A stretch of 64,000 bases of DNA from contig JAYFOQ010000010.1 in NCBI GenBank assembly GCA_034932485.1, positions 62,001 through 126,000 of the forward strand, given 5' to 3'. Of this stretch, positions 50,869-61,000 are shown one piece after another. The notes under the pieces are model-generated. The model was not told the origin of the DNA and searched no databases. It was given only the letters and a program-made list of their open reading frames with translations. The stretch's first letter is position 1. Every line of letters starts with the position of its first letter. The translations under genes were made by a program, and so were the position numbers. This DNA comes from Gordonibacter sp034932485 (GTDB lineage: Bacteria; Actinomycetota; Coriobacteriia; Coriobacteriales; Eggerthellaceae).

Positions 50869-50893
50869 GGCGCTTTAGCCCCCTCAAGCGCCC
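50868..50893 (+). terminator. stem-loop after the FlaR-like gene
   Basis: GGGCGCTT and AAGCGCCC pair perfectly around ten bases, starting at the stop codon. A CT-rich rather than T-rich tail follows. Confidence 0.6.
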
Positions 50894-51013
50894 CTCCCTC
50901 TTGTATACAACTCTTAAAAGTGGCGGCAGATGTCTACCGTGCCGCCGACAGGCAAACCTTATAGTCAAGAACACACCCGAAGCCATCGAGGGCCTAAAGC
51001 AACACCGAGCAGC

Positions 51014-52180
51014 CTACCCCGCATACGGCGGATACGAATTGCCTAGCAGCTCTTTTGCCTGATCGTCGGTGATGTCAACCCAATACATTGTCGAGTAGAA
51101 CTCTTTCACAACCTGCACCATATCCACATCGTAAGCATCGGGGTATAGCATGTTGGCAACCCACTGAATTCCCAAGAAACGCTGCACACCCGGCGGTCGG
51201 TCGCACCACGCGAACGGCACGTTGGGCATGGTGTACACACGCCCGTTCTTCACAGCACGAATGGTTGACCAGTTCTTATCGCGACGAATAAGCTCGTCAG
51301 CACCGCCGCGCACCTCAAGATCCCATGCCACAATAACCTCAGGATCCCACGCCAGCACCTGCTCAAGCGACACATTGGACATGCCCTGCCCCTCATTTTC
51401 GGGAACAGCGGCCACGTTTTTTGCACCTGCCACTAAAAACGCGAGCGCGTGTTGCGCTGCATCGGGCTCGGTTTGCAAGCCGTCGGGGCCTTCGGCGTAA
51501 TAAAGCGACACCTTCTCAGAATCGGGAATGCCCGCAACGGCATCGGTCACGCGCGTATATATATCCTCGCAGTAGGCGGCCAATTTTTCGCCGCGTGATG
51601 CAAGGCCAAAAATATCGCCCAGCATGCGATAGCACGATCCCACGCAATCAAACGACCCATCAAGCACCACACAGGGAATATTGGTCTGCCCCTGCAAATC
51701 AACGGCTTCATCAATAGCCGACGGCGTTAACGGCGCACCCGAGATGGAAAACACCAGCTGTACGTCTTCAATCATCAGCGCTTCGCGATTGATTTCCCCG
51801 CCACCCGACAACGAACCCAAATAGGGCAAGTCGCGCGTCCCATCAGGCAAAAACTCCAGCTCATAGGGAGTAAATTGCATGCTGGTGCCTGCCAGCAGGT
51901 CGGGTGCCATGGTGAAGCAATAGATGTGAGCAAGCGAACTGGTAAAGTAAATGCGCTCCAAACGGTCAGACGTGGGAATTTCAACTTCCCGCCCCGCGTC
52001 GTCGATGATACGGCGCTTACCCTCCAACACCGCATCAAGTGTGTCGGTAACACCACTGCAACCGGAAAGCGCAGCAGGAGCCAGCGTCAACAGCAACCCC
52101 GTGCCCATCAGCTTCACGAACGCGCGCCGACCGAAAAACGTAGTCTCCCTACCTCGCTCAAACTCATCCAAACCTGCCAT
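51014..52180 (-). CDS. siderophore/corrinoid-type binding lipoprotein
   Basis: A 388-residue binding protein of the FepB/BtuF fold: GRRAFVKLMGTGLLLTLAPAALSGC is a Tat-like lipoprotein signal ending in the lipobox, followed by IIDDAGREVEIPTSDRLERIYF, the start of the binding domain, and EQVLAWDPEVIVAWD near residue 290, typical of Fe-siderophore, cobalamin and haem binders. No ABC permease or ATPase is next to it; it is the last gene of the minus-strand surface cluster, one base after the DUF2149 stop. The ligand cannot be told from sequence. Confidence 0.88.
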   Translation of the reverse strand: MAGLDEFERGRETTFFGRRAFVKLMGTGLLLTLAPAALSGCSGVTDTLDAVLEGKRRIIDDAGREVEIPTSDRLERIYFTSSLAHIYCFTMAPDLLAGTSMQFTPYELEFLPDGTRDLPYLGSLSGGGEINREALMIEDVQLVFSISGAPLTPSAIDEAVDLQGQTNIPCVVLDGSFDCVGSCYRMLGDIFGLASRGEKLAAYCEDIYTRVTDAVAGIPDSEKVSLYYAEGPDGLQTEPDAAQHALAFLVAGAKNVAAVPENEGQGMSNVSLEQVLAWDPEVIVAWDLEVRGGADELIRRDKNWSTIRAVKNGRVYTMPNVPFAWCDRPPGVQRFLGIQWVANMLYPDAYDVDMVQVVKEFYSTMYWVDITDDQAKELLGNSYPPYAG

Positions 52181-52181
52181 A

Positions 52182-52628
52182 CTACCGACCCCCCTGCGCT
52201 GCGCTGGATGAAGCGCTCCCCGATGAGGAAGAAGCCGAAGACGCTGCCGCATCTCCCGATGTACCCGCGTTCGCTCCCGAAGACGAGGCTGAAGCATCGC
52301 CACTTCCCTCGGTCTCGGTCATCATGTACAACTTGCCTGTGTTCGGGTCTTGATACACCTTACCCAACTCCATATAGCTGCTCGATGATGAATTTACGGC
52401 ATCTACCATCTTCTCAACATCGCTTACTTCCTGCATAGAAGAGCTATCAAGCTCTTGCACGTTGGGAAGATCGATGTTCCACTTCACCACCAGCGCCAGC
52501 ATAAGACCGCAGGCAAATACCAGCATAACGTCAGCCAGATTCACCAAACCAATGCGCGGATCGGCATCTTCGTGGTCGACGTACGCACCGGCTGAAGAAA
52601 AACTGTTGGTTCTGAAATCGCGCGGCAT
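52182..52628 (-). CDS. DUF2149 protein with ExbD-like membrane segment
   Basis: A 148-residue protein. One membrane helix (GLVNLADVMLVFACGLMLALVV, residues about 27-50) carries Asp33 near its start, the position and setting of the proton-carrying Asp of ExbD, TolR and MotB. The C-terminal 50 residues are Ser/Ala/Gly-rich and look disordered. It directly follows the TolQ/ExbB-like gene and precedes the binding lipoprotein. DUF2149 is of unknown function, found with such channels in archaea and anaerobic actinobacteria. Confidence 0.82.
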   Translation of the reverse strand: MPRDFRTNSFSSAGAYVDHEDADPRIGLVNLADVMLVFACGLMLALVVKWNIDLPNVQELDSSSMQEVSDVEKMVDAVNSSSSSYMELGKVYQDPNTGKLYMMTETEGSGDASASSSGANAGTSGDAAASSASSSSGSASSSAAQGGR

Positions 52629-52633
52629 GGCCC

Positions 52634-53431
52634 TCACTCCCCCCGAACAGCCACAACGGCTTCTCCATCGCACCCGCAAACAGGGGTTTTCTGAGAAGAA
52701 AGGGTTTCCTGAAAGCCCGAGACATTCGTGCGCTTGTCTTTGTCACGCGCCTGCTTAAAAGCACCCTCGAAACCGTGAGGCAACACCACGTTGTCGCGTC
52801 GTGCCTGCGCGGCCTTCTCCAACAAGCACGTCATAAGCGCTTCCATGGCACCGGCATAACGGCTGTACCAGCGCTTGCGCACCTTGGCAACCGTCATAGA
52901 CACCACGGCAGCAACCAAACCAGCTACCGTGCCATCAAACGCGATAAGCAGCGATTGCGCCAGTTGATCTACATCGCCCTGACCCATAGCCACAATGCCT
53001 GGGCCCAGCGGAATAAGCGTGGCCATAAGGCCCATCATGGGAGCAACCTTCGTCACCAGGTCGTTGCGCCCCACAATACCCTGATACGCATCGTACAACT
53101 TGGACATTTCGGTTTTAGCAAGCGCGAACAAATCGTCGTCGGGCAACCCCATATTCGAGGCCACCATGGTAAGCGCAGCCTTCTGCGTTTTAAGCAACGC
53201 CGCACTTTCAATAACGCGGTTTACCTGGTCGTAGGGCGCATCGTGCAGGGCGTTAATAACGCTGGGCATATGAGCTTTGAAGTGCCGACGCTCGGTGAAA
53301 TACTCCGTTATTACCGACCCTATGCAAAACAGCGCATAGCAAATAAGCAGCACCAGCAAAATCATGACCGGCACCATGAGGCCCTGAGCAGCCAGATGCA
53401 GAATATCCTTCAGATACAGCGTTGCATTCAT
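52634..53431 (-). CDS. MotA/TolQ/ExbB-type proton channel protein
   Basis: A 265-residue membrane protein with three or four helices. The conserved pore region TKVAPMMGLMATLIPLGPGIVAMGQGDVDQLAQSL and the following AFDGTVAGLVAAVVSMTVAKV are family hallmarks. TolQ/ExbB proteins form a pentamer around a dimer of ExbD/TolR and convert proton flow into movement; here the DUF2149 product would be the dimer partner. A cytoplasmic C-terminal tail of about 60 residues ends with a short Cys motif CGCDG. The ATG follows AAAGGTTTTTCAC. Confidence 0.9.
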   Translation of the reverse strand: MNATLYLKDILHLAAQGLMVPVMILLVLLICYALFCIGSVITEYFTERRHFKAHMPSVINALHDAPYDQVNRVIESAALLKTQKAALTMVASNMGLPDDDLFALAKTEMSKLYDAYQGIVGRNDLVTKVAPMMGLMATLIPLGPGIVAMGQGDVDQLAQSLLIAFDGTVAGLVAAVVSMTVAKVRKRWYSRYAGAMEALMTCLLEKAAQARRDNVVLPHGFEGAFKQARDKDKRTNVSGFQETLSSQKTPVCGCDGEAVVAVRGE

Positions 53432-53590
53432 GTGAAAAACCTTTCATCTCTTCTCGGGCGAACGCGCCGCAGCGCGCACGCTCACCTTCCCTCGTTGACG
53501 CCTCGTCCTGCGCCTTTTTCACGCTTACTCTCGAAGCGATTGGGTCTTACGAAAACGGAGGGCTTTTACCCCCTCGCTGCCACGTTGAAG

Positions 53591-54109
53591 CTACTGCCAC
53601 ATAATCTCGGTACCACCAGCGGGCAGCAAGCCGTCGAACACGTCGGCCTGGGTAAGTCCCTCCACGCGCACGGACAAATCGTACGCCTCGAACAACGCAC
53701 CGCAGGGGCCGTTGTCCGACACCTCCGCGCCCGTCGCGTCGCTTACGTGCGCATGGTCGGACAAGCACTGCGCCACAGCCTGGCCCGCAGCGCACAACTC
53801 GGAGGTATCGGAGGAAGCGGCGCTTACCACCAACTCTACATGACGGGCCTCGTTATCCACGGAAAGGTTGATGGCGGCCACAACGTTGGACACCTTGGCG
53901 AAGTTTGCATCGACGGCGAAATCGGCCAGAAGCGTATCTCCGTCGATGACAGGCAACTCCACCTTGAGGTCGGAGGCTTGCTGCTGTTCGGTTTGCTCGT
54001 TGACGGGCGCATCCTCGGGGGTTGAGGAGCAGCCGGACAGTCCGAGCACACCGAACAGCAGGCATGCGGCAAGCCCAAAGGAAACGACGGTTTGTGGAGG
54101 TATGGTCAT
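53591..54109 (-). CDS. putative lipoprotein of the surface cluster
   Basis: A 172-residue protein with lipoprotein signal and lipobox LSGC at residue 27, followed by an acidic linker. The mature part contains LPVIDGDTLLADFAVDANFAKVSNVVAAINLSVDNEARHV and a Cys-containing SELCAAGQAVAQC, NGPCGA that could form a disulfide. No family recognised. It lies between the secreted protein gene and the proton-channel gene and is presumably displayed on the outside of the membrane. Confidence 0.78.
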   Translation of the reverse strand: MTIPPQTVVSFGLAACLLFGVLGLSGCSSTPEDAPVNEQTEQQQASDLKVELPVIDGDTLLADFAVDANFAKVSNVVAAINLSVDNEARHVELVVSAASSDTSELCAAGQAVAQCLSDHAHVSDATGAEVSDNGPCGALFEAYDLSVRVEGLTQADVFDGLLPAGGTEIMWQ

Positions 54110-54158
54110 GGGAGACCTTTCACTGTACTTGTACGGTTACGAGAAAAGGAGTTATACT

Positions 54159-54213
54159 AGTCGCGGTGCGGCGGATGTGTGCATGCAGAAGCAGGATTTG
54201 CCGCACCGCGACT
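54159..54213 (-). promoter_or_regulatory. long perfect hairpin between two surface-cluster genes
   Basis: AGTCGCGGTGCGGC and GCCGCACCGCGACT pair over 14 bases without a mismatch, with a 27-base loop. It lies 50 bases before the lipoprotein start. With the hairpin at 54227-54256 it makes an mRNA-level control or processing point inside the operon likely. No cobalamin-riboswitch core was found. Confidence 0.6.
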
Positions 54214-54226
54214 CTCGCTTTCCCCG

Positions 54227-54256
54227 AAGGCCCTGCGCTTGAAAGCACGGGGCCTT
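54227..54256 (-). terminator. intercistronic stem-loop after the secreted-protein gene
   Basis: AAGGCCC pairs with GGGCCTT, with inner GCGCTT/AGC pairing. It begins 25 bases after the stop of the upstream gene. A partial terminator is likely; expression downstream would be reduced. Confidence 0.5.
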
Positions 54257-54281
54257 ATTGGTTGGAAGATGGGAACGCTAC

Positions 54282-54950
54282 CTAGGAGATGGTAATGGAA
54301 TCGATGTTGCTGGGATAGCGGTTGCCGCCGAGCTGGTCGGCGGGAACGTTGGAGGTTGACCAGCCCCACAGCAGGCGCGGGGAGGTGCTGGCAGAAGTGG
54401 TGACGGTGTCGAGAACCTCAGCTGCGGTTTGGAACTCGTCACTGGCATCCATCGCCTGGGCGCCACTGCTTAGCGCAAGCACAGCAGGAGCATTGGAAGC
54501 CGCGCCGAGCGGCAGCCCAGTGGAGAGCGTCTCGCCCCAGAAGTAGTTTGCTGCCATCAGGCGAGTAAACGAAAAGTCGGTGTACTTGGTGTATGCCTGA
54601 CCGTTGTCGGTGGTGAACGTCATCTGCTTGCCGGAAGCCCATACGGTCGTATCGGCTGTATCGCCTTGTTGGGTCTTGGCGGCATCGACGACGGCCCGCA
54701 GCGTCACCGTCTGGTCGGCCTTTATAACGTTGTTCACACCGTTTTTCTGGAACATGTAGCCGTAGGTGGTCGTGTCCACCGGCAGCGTCTCGAGGTCTAT
54801 CGTGGCCGTCTTAGCCACGCCAGCGGCGTTCGTATAATGCACGTCTACGTTCGTGGCGGCGAAGGCCATGCCTGGCAGGGCACCGAGTGCACACGTTGCG
54901 GCAACCACCGCACCCACAACAGCGAACTTCATACGATTTGTAATAACCAT
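54282..54950 (-). CDS. secreted protein of the surface cluster
   Basis: A 222-residue protein with a signal peptide ending near AFAA at residue 32, no lipobox or anchor. The mature domain begins NVDVHYTNAAGVAKTATIDLETL and continues with VTLRAVVDAAKTQQGDTADT and FSFTRLMAANYFWGETL. It has the same outline as part of the truncated protein at 62730 (see findings). Secretion without an anchor suggests a soluble ligand-binding or partner protein. Confidence 0.8.
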   Translation of the reverse strand: MVITNRMKFAVVGAVVAATCALGALPGMAFAATNVDVHYTNAAGVAKTATIDLETLPVDTTTYGYMFQKNGVNNVIKADQTVTLRAVVDAAKTQQGDTADTTVWASGKQMTFTTDNGQAYTKYTDFSFTRLMAANYFWGETLSTGLPLGAASNAPAVLALSSGAQAMDASDEFQTAAEVLDTVTTSASTSPRLLWGWSTSNVPADQLGGNRYPSNIDSITIS

Positions 54951-55026
54951 AACTACCTCTTTCCGCGGCCCACAGACCGCATGGTTGCGGGCGAAAGGCT
55001 TGTCCTTTCGCCCTGCTCTATTGCTC

Positions 55027-58000
55027 TCAGCGCCCCATCTTCCGGAAGATCGCTGGGAAAGCCAGAAAAACTAGTGCAGCAGCTAAACCCGCCAGAGCGA
55101 CCAGCGCGCAAGCAAAACCACCTGCGACATCGCCCGTCGATGCCAGGGTACCGGCAGAACCGCCCTGCGTACCACCCAACGCGGTTGAACCGTCCGCCGT
55201 ACCCGTGTTGCCGCCGTCGACTGCGGGAACCTTGTCAATGGCCACGAAGAACTCAGAGAACTTGTCTACCGTAAACGTAGCCTTGCCCTCAGCAATGACC
55301 ACGCGGCGGGTATCAAAGGTTACGGTGCCGTCTTCGGCCGTGTGACGCACAATCACCGTGACCGTACGCCCATCGTAGACCGCACCCACGGGCAACGAAA
55401 GGGTCAGCTGGCCGAAGCTATCGCGCACCACCTGCACGCGGCCGTCCTTCACCGTTTGCAGCGTAACCTCGAAGCCCAAAAACGCCTCAGTGTCGGCCGT
55501 GGCAAAGGTATCCTTCACCTGGGCCAGAAGCGAACTGTCGGCGGCAAGCGCCCGCGTGATCACCTGCACTTCGGCCCCCTCGGCAGCCAAATCGACAAGC
55601 GCCGTGCCCGAAACTACTATGCCCGTCGTTGCATCCACCCGCGCCGGAGCGGTTATGACAAACGTCGCCGTCTTAGAACCCTCGTAGGAACCCGCACCGG
55701 AAAGGGTCACGCTCGCCGTGCCCGGCTGCGTGTTCGCGCTGTACGCCACCGTATAGTCGGTGTTGGCAATCAGCGTCACGCCCGCCAGTGTCACCGTCGG
55801 CGCAGGCGCAAGGGCCGCTCCCGTGTACACCAGCGAGGACAGCGCAGCCACCTGCGCAGCGGACAGGTCGCCCTTCACGCTATAGGTCAGCGGCAGCGTA
55901 CCCGTGTAGTTGCCCTTACCTACTAGGGTAACAGTAGCCGTTCCTACTGCCGCGTTGTTCGCATAGGTCCGTGTGAAGTCGGTGCCTTCCACCAGTGCAT
56001 ACGTCTTGCCCGTAACCGCATCCACCACGATAGCGGTATCGGATGCGCTCACCTGCGCACCGACCGCCGCGCCCGAAAACAGCCCAGTCGCCAACGCCTC
56101 CGCCAGCACACTGCTACTGTCGAGCGGCTTCGGCGCGATGGCAAACGTCTTGGTGAGCATGCCAGCGTAGTTGCCTTTACCCGTAACGGTGAGGGTAGCT
56201 GGTGCGCCGTCAGCGGTGGCATCCACGTTGTTTTCGTAGGTCACGTCGTAGTCGGTACCTTCCACCAACTCAACCCCGCCGTCGGTCAGCACAACTGCCG
56301 GCTCAAGGGCGGCACCCGTATACACAAGACCTGAGAGTTGCACGTCCACCATGCTCTCAACCAGCGGTTTGCCGTCGATGCCGTACGTTACCTTCTTGGT
56401 GCCCGTACAAGGATCAATGCCCGTCAGCACCAGCGTTTTTGTGCCTGCTGCCGCGGAATCGTACTTCACGGAATAGTGAACGCCTGCTTCAAGCTCAGCG
56501 CCGTTGAACGACACTTGCAAATCAGGCTCATAGGAACCGCCCGGCTCGAACGTAGCGTTAGGAATAGATTCTACTGTGGCTTTCGATACGTCCACCGTGA
56601 TATCGAACGAGGCCGTCTTCGCCTGGCCGGTTACGTTGGTGCCCTGCGGCGTCACCGTCAGCGTGCCTGCATCGACCCCGATGGTGTTGTTGGCACCATA
56701 CGTTACCTGGAAGTCGGATGCGGGAAGCTCCACACCGTTCAGCACCACCCGGGGCTCGGGTTGTACCGGATTGTTTTTCCCGCAAAACTCATAAGCCTCG
56801 TTGATGCCCTGCACCTCGGCCGCGCCAAAGTCGGCAGCGACGATGCCGAAGGTGGCGGTCACCGTGTTGTCCGAGGCACTGTAGTTGCCAGCACCGGCTA
56901 GATAGACCGTCGCCGTGCCCACATTCACGTTGCCGCCGTATCCGGCGACGGTGTAGTCTTCGCCGAACACCAGATCGCGATCGCGCTTGGTATCGTGCAC
57001 TGCAAGATCGCCCGCGCCCAGCTCCACTCCGGTGCCAGTATAGGCCTTGCTGTCCACCACCGTCACGTTAAGTTCGCTATTCACCAGCGGTGCTGGTGTT
57101 ATTCCGAACAAGAACTTCACCGAACCCGTCAGGTTGCCCGAAGCAGGCACGAGCGTAGCCGTGCCGCCGTTGAGGGCGTTTAAGTTCTCGCCGTAACCCT
57201 CGGCTTCAAGCGCGTAATCGGCGGCGGGCAGCACCACCCCACCAAGCTCCACTTTACTCACATCGGCTGCATCAAGCGTTATCTGTCGACCCGCATACAC
57301 TTTGTTTGCCGCCTCTACCTTGAGTGAGGCCATATCGGCCGGAGCGATGGCGAAGCTTACAACAGTCGAACCCGCATAGGCCCCAAGACCACTCACCGTA
57401 GCCTCGGCATCACCGGCATTCACCACGGAGCATGCCACCTTGAAATCGCGACCCTCCACCAGCGGCGAAGCGCCATCGGCGGCCGTTACCACCGGCGTGG
57501 CGGCAGCACCCGTGTACACGGTTGATGCAGCGGCTGCTTTCAGCGCGGCGGAGCCGTTTTTGAACGTGTTGGCATCGGTGGCGGCCACAGCCTGTACCGC
57601 ATCCAACACCACCGTACCGGCAAGCACGCCGTCCTTGATGCCTGTCACGCGGTAAAACACCTGGTCGCCCGCTTTCCAACCATCCTTTTTCTCGGCGAAT
57701 TCCACACCGTCGAGTACGCCCGCCTCAACGCGGTAGTCGGTTCCCGCTGTGAAGGTCACACCGTCGAGAGCGCCGACAACGCCCGGCTCGGACAACGATC
57801 CGTCGCTGTGCACCACCACCGTGGCGGCGTGATCCCAGGGTACCTGGGATGTCTGCACGCCATCGCCCATGATAGTGAACGGTACCTCGAAGCCCGTAGC
57901 ACCCGACATGTCTCCGTGCACGCTCAAATGACCGTTGTTGCTGGGCGTAACCACCACCGTCGCCCTGCCCACCTGCGTGTTGTTCTTATAGGTAAGCGTA

Positions 58001-61000
58001 TAGTCGTCGCGGGTGAATTTGTCTAGCTGCTCACCGGTTTGCGCATCATAGAACGTCACGCCAGGCTTCACCTCGGCCCCATCCGCATAGTAGGCTTCGT
58101 CCACCTTAACTTCGACCTTCTGATTGTCGGCGATATCGGCCGCTACGATTTTGAACGACAGATCCACCACACCGGGAATAGCATAGCTTTGCTTGGACCC
58201 GGTGGAATCCAAACTTGTATTGGTACTCTTGCCATAGTAGTCGCCATCACCGGTTATGCGCAGATCGTCATAGCGATCCTTAATGGCAGTATTAGTAGGA
58301 TCGGCGGCATGGGGCGTATTGTAGTCGCCCGGCTCTGTGGGAGCCGTCTTGATATCGTTCACCCACACCAGTGTCATCGATAGAGCGGACAGGTTTCCCG
58401 CCCCGTCGAACATCACCGGTTTAACGGTAACCGGCTTGCCGGTGTACATGAACTCGTGCTGTTCAAGGTCCATTTTTGTAAACATCTTCGAGCCCACGCT
58501 TTGGCCAAGCTCGGTCGTTCCAAAAGAAAGCAATTTCGTGCTTATCGTCACCTCGAATGGCTGGTTGCTTTCCACGTACTTCGTGTTATCCCCATCACAG
58601 ACAACCGTCAGCGTGTAGACGTCCTTGTTCTTGTAGGCACCCTGAATAGCATCCACTGAAACGCCGTTTTTTGCGATGTTGGTAACCGTAAGGCACGCAC
58701 GCTCGACCAACGCGACACTATCGAAAATATACTTTGCATTACCCATGTTCAATGTCAACACTTCTGAAAGATCGCTCGCGTTCCACCCGTTCACACGATA
58801 AGGTAGTTTTGAGATTGCTGTCATTCCAGAGTCAGGGTCAATGAAGACAAATTTCTGGTTGACAATCGAGCCGTCTTTCATCAAGTCAGAGACATCACCT
58901 TTCCCAACGGTGTATTCCACCGTGCGCGAACCAGAGTAGTTGGCCCCCATAGCGTTGATATACATGACACCCACCAACGTATCCGTCGCTTCGTCGTATC
59001 GGGGAGGCGCGTTGTCGGTACCGGCCCTAGAGATTGCGTAGTCCACACCCTCAACCAGCTGTTCGCCCGTAACCGTGTTCGTCATCGAAACAATTGCGGG
59101 ATGCGGGTTCTTAATGGACCACGTCTTGCCTTGCTCCAGCACCACCTCGATGATATTGTTCGCCAAATCAACCTTGTCGCTGCTCTCCACAATAAGAGGA
59201 TCGACGACTGCCACCTTACCCCAACCCGTCAGACTACACGTGTCGGTGGGCACCACGTTGTAATACAAGCGGCTGCCGGCGGCATACCCGCCCGCACTCA
59301 CGGCGTTACCCTCAGCATCGGTGCCATGGTCGAACTCGAGCTTCCAGTTCGAACCTTCCAGCACGCAATACGTAGCAGGATTATTCTCGTCGTAGGTCGC
59401 GCCCTCGGGCACGTAGCGCACCTCAACGGCGGAGTTCACCATACCGCTCACGTCATTGCGTGTTGCCACCGGCGTGGCCGGAAGTGCCCCAGAGGAATAC
59501 GGCAGGGTATTCTTCTTCACCACCACCTTCAAATTATCGGCTGTGGCAGCCACCTTGTTTATCTTGAAATCCATGTAAGCGTAGTTTGCAAAGTTGCCCG
59601 ATTTGATGCCATACACCATCACTGAGGCCTCAGGCTTGTCGTCACTTGTGGTGGCATTGGTGTTGCGCGGTGCCAGGCGCTGCGTCGCATCGCCCGCATA
59701 ACCGTAATGCGTGAAGTAATCGTACTTACTGGCAGGGTTGTCGGTGGTTATCTCGGACTCGCGCACGCCGGAAAGCCAGGCGGGGCTATAGTCACCGAAT
59801 GCACCCTTGTCGGTGGCGCACGGATACAGCACACCAATCATCTGCGGTTCTATTGCACTACCGGTAAAGTCCACCGCCATATCGCCGTACACCGGCTTGC
59901 CCTCGGCATCCTTGTGCTTGGGCTCGGCCACCGTAAGCCAGCGCCCGTCCTCGCTCTGGTAGAGAGTGCGTGTGCTCTGTTTGCCGTTAGCGTCCACGTA
60001 GGATTGCGGCAACACACAAGGCAGACTCTTGCCGGTGCTGTCTTGGTAATACACCAACTCGGCACCTTCCACCAGCGCATTTCCGCTCGCGTCGGCAGGG
60101 ATTACCTCGTAGAGGTCGTTCTTGTCTTCGTCGTAGTACCACACACGGTTGTTGTATACCACGCCAATGATATCGGAGTCTTTGTAGACATCGCCCGCAT
60201 CGATGGCGTAGACACCGGCCGCTGTACCGCTGTAGTTGCTCGACGACGAAGCCGTGGCTGTGACGGGATAGCTCGCGAGCACCTTGACGCAGTCCTCGCC
60301 GTTGTTCACCTTTACCGTGTAGTCGCCTGCATCAACCACCGAGCCTCCGGCATCCACTACCGACACCGATGGGTTGTTCAGGGCCTTACCGGTCCATTTG
60401 CCGTTTACTACCGACACCGTACACTCGGAAAAATCACCACGGTCGATGCCGTAGGCCGTCTTTTGCGCAGGTGTTCCATAGTAGTTACCAATGCCCTCAA
60501 TGGTGGCCTGGTAAGGTTTCTCGCCGTTGGTGAGGCCCTTGCAGGTGCCGTTCTCATCAAGCGCGCCAGCGTCGGCTACCACCTTGTAGTCGGAGCCCTG
60601 CACCAATTCAGTGGTCTTTCCGTCCACCGTGATGGACACCTTCAGCGTAGGTGCCGGGTTCGAAGCAGCCGTGTACTTCGCGTTCTTGGAGAACTCGATG
60701 GTGCAGGCAACCTTCGACAGATCTATCATGGCGTCGGGCACAGCCTGTCCGTTGAGCACAGGATAGGCATTGTTTGCGTTGTTGGAGATGAAATAGTAGC
60801 TCTTCCACCCCGTGTTGGCGGTGAGCTTGTTCAGAATAGCCACCGTCTCGCCGGAGGAAATCCAAACACCCTTCTTCTCGGCCGCTTTCTTGGCCGTCTC
60901 ATACACCACCGAGGTGTTGGCCACCGTGCCGTAGTTGCGGCCCACCGCCAGGTCATTGGCATCCGTGCGGTCGGAGAGATGCGTTGACACCGTGCCGTAC

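Noticed and set aside
52775..54025. 416-residue plus-strand frame opposite the proton-channel gene
   Set aside because: It is antisense to two well-supported genes and His/Arg-rich, as shadows in this base composition are.
54110..54281. Cobalamin riboswitch before the lipoprotein and channel genes
   Set aside because: The core sequence of the B12 box was not found; the region holds only two plain hairpins.
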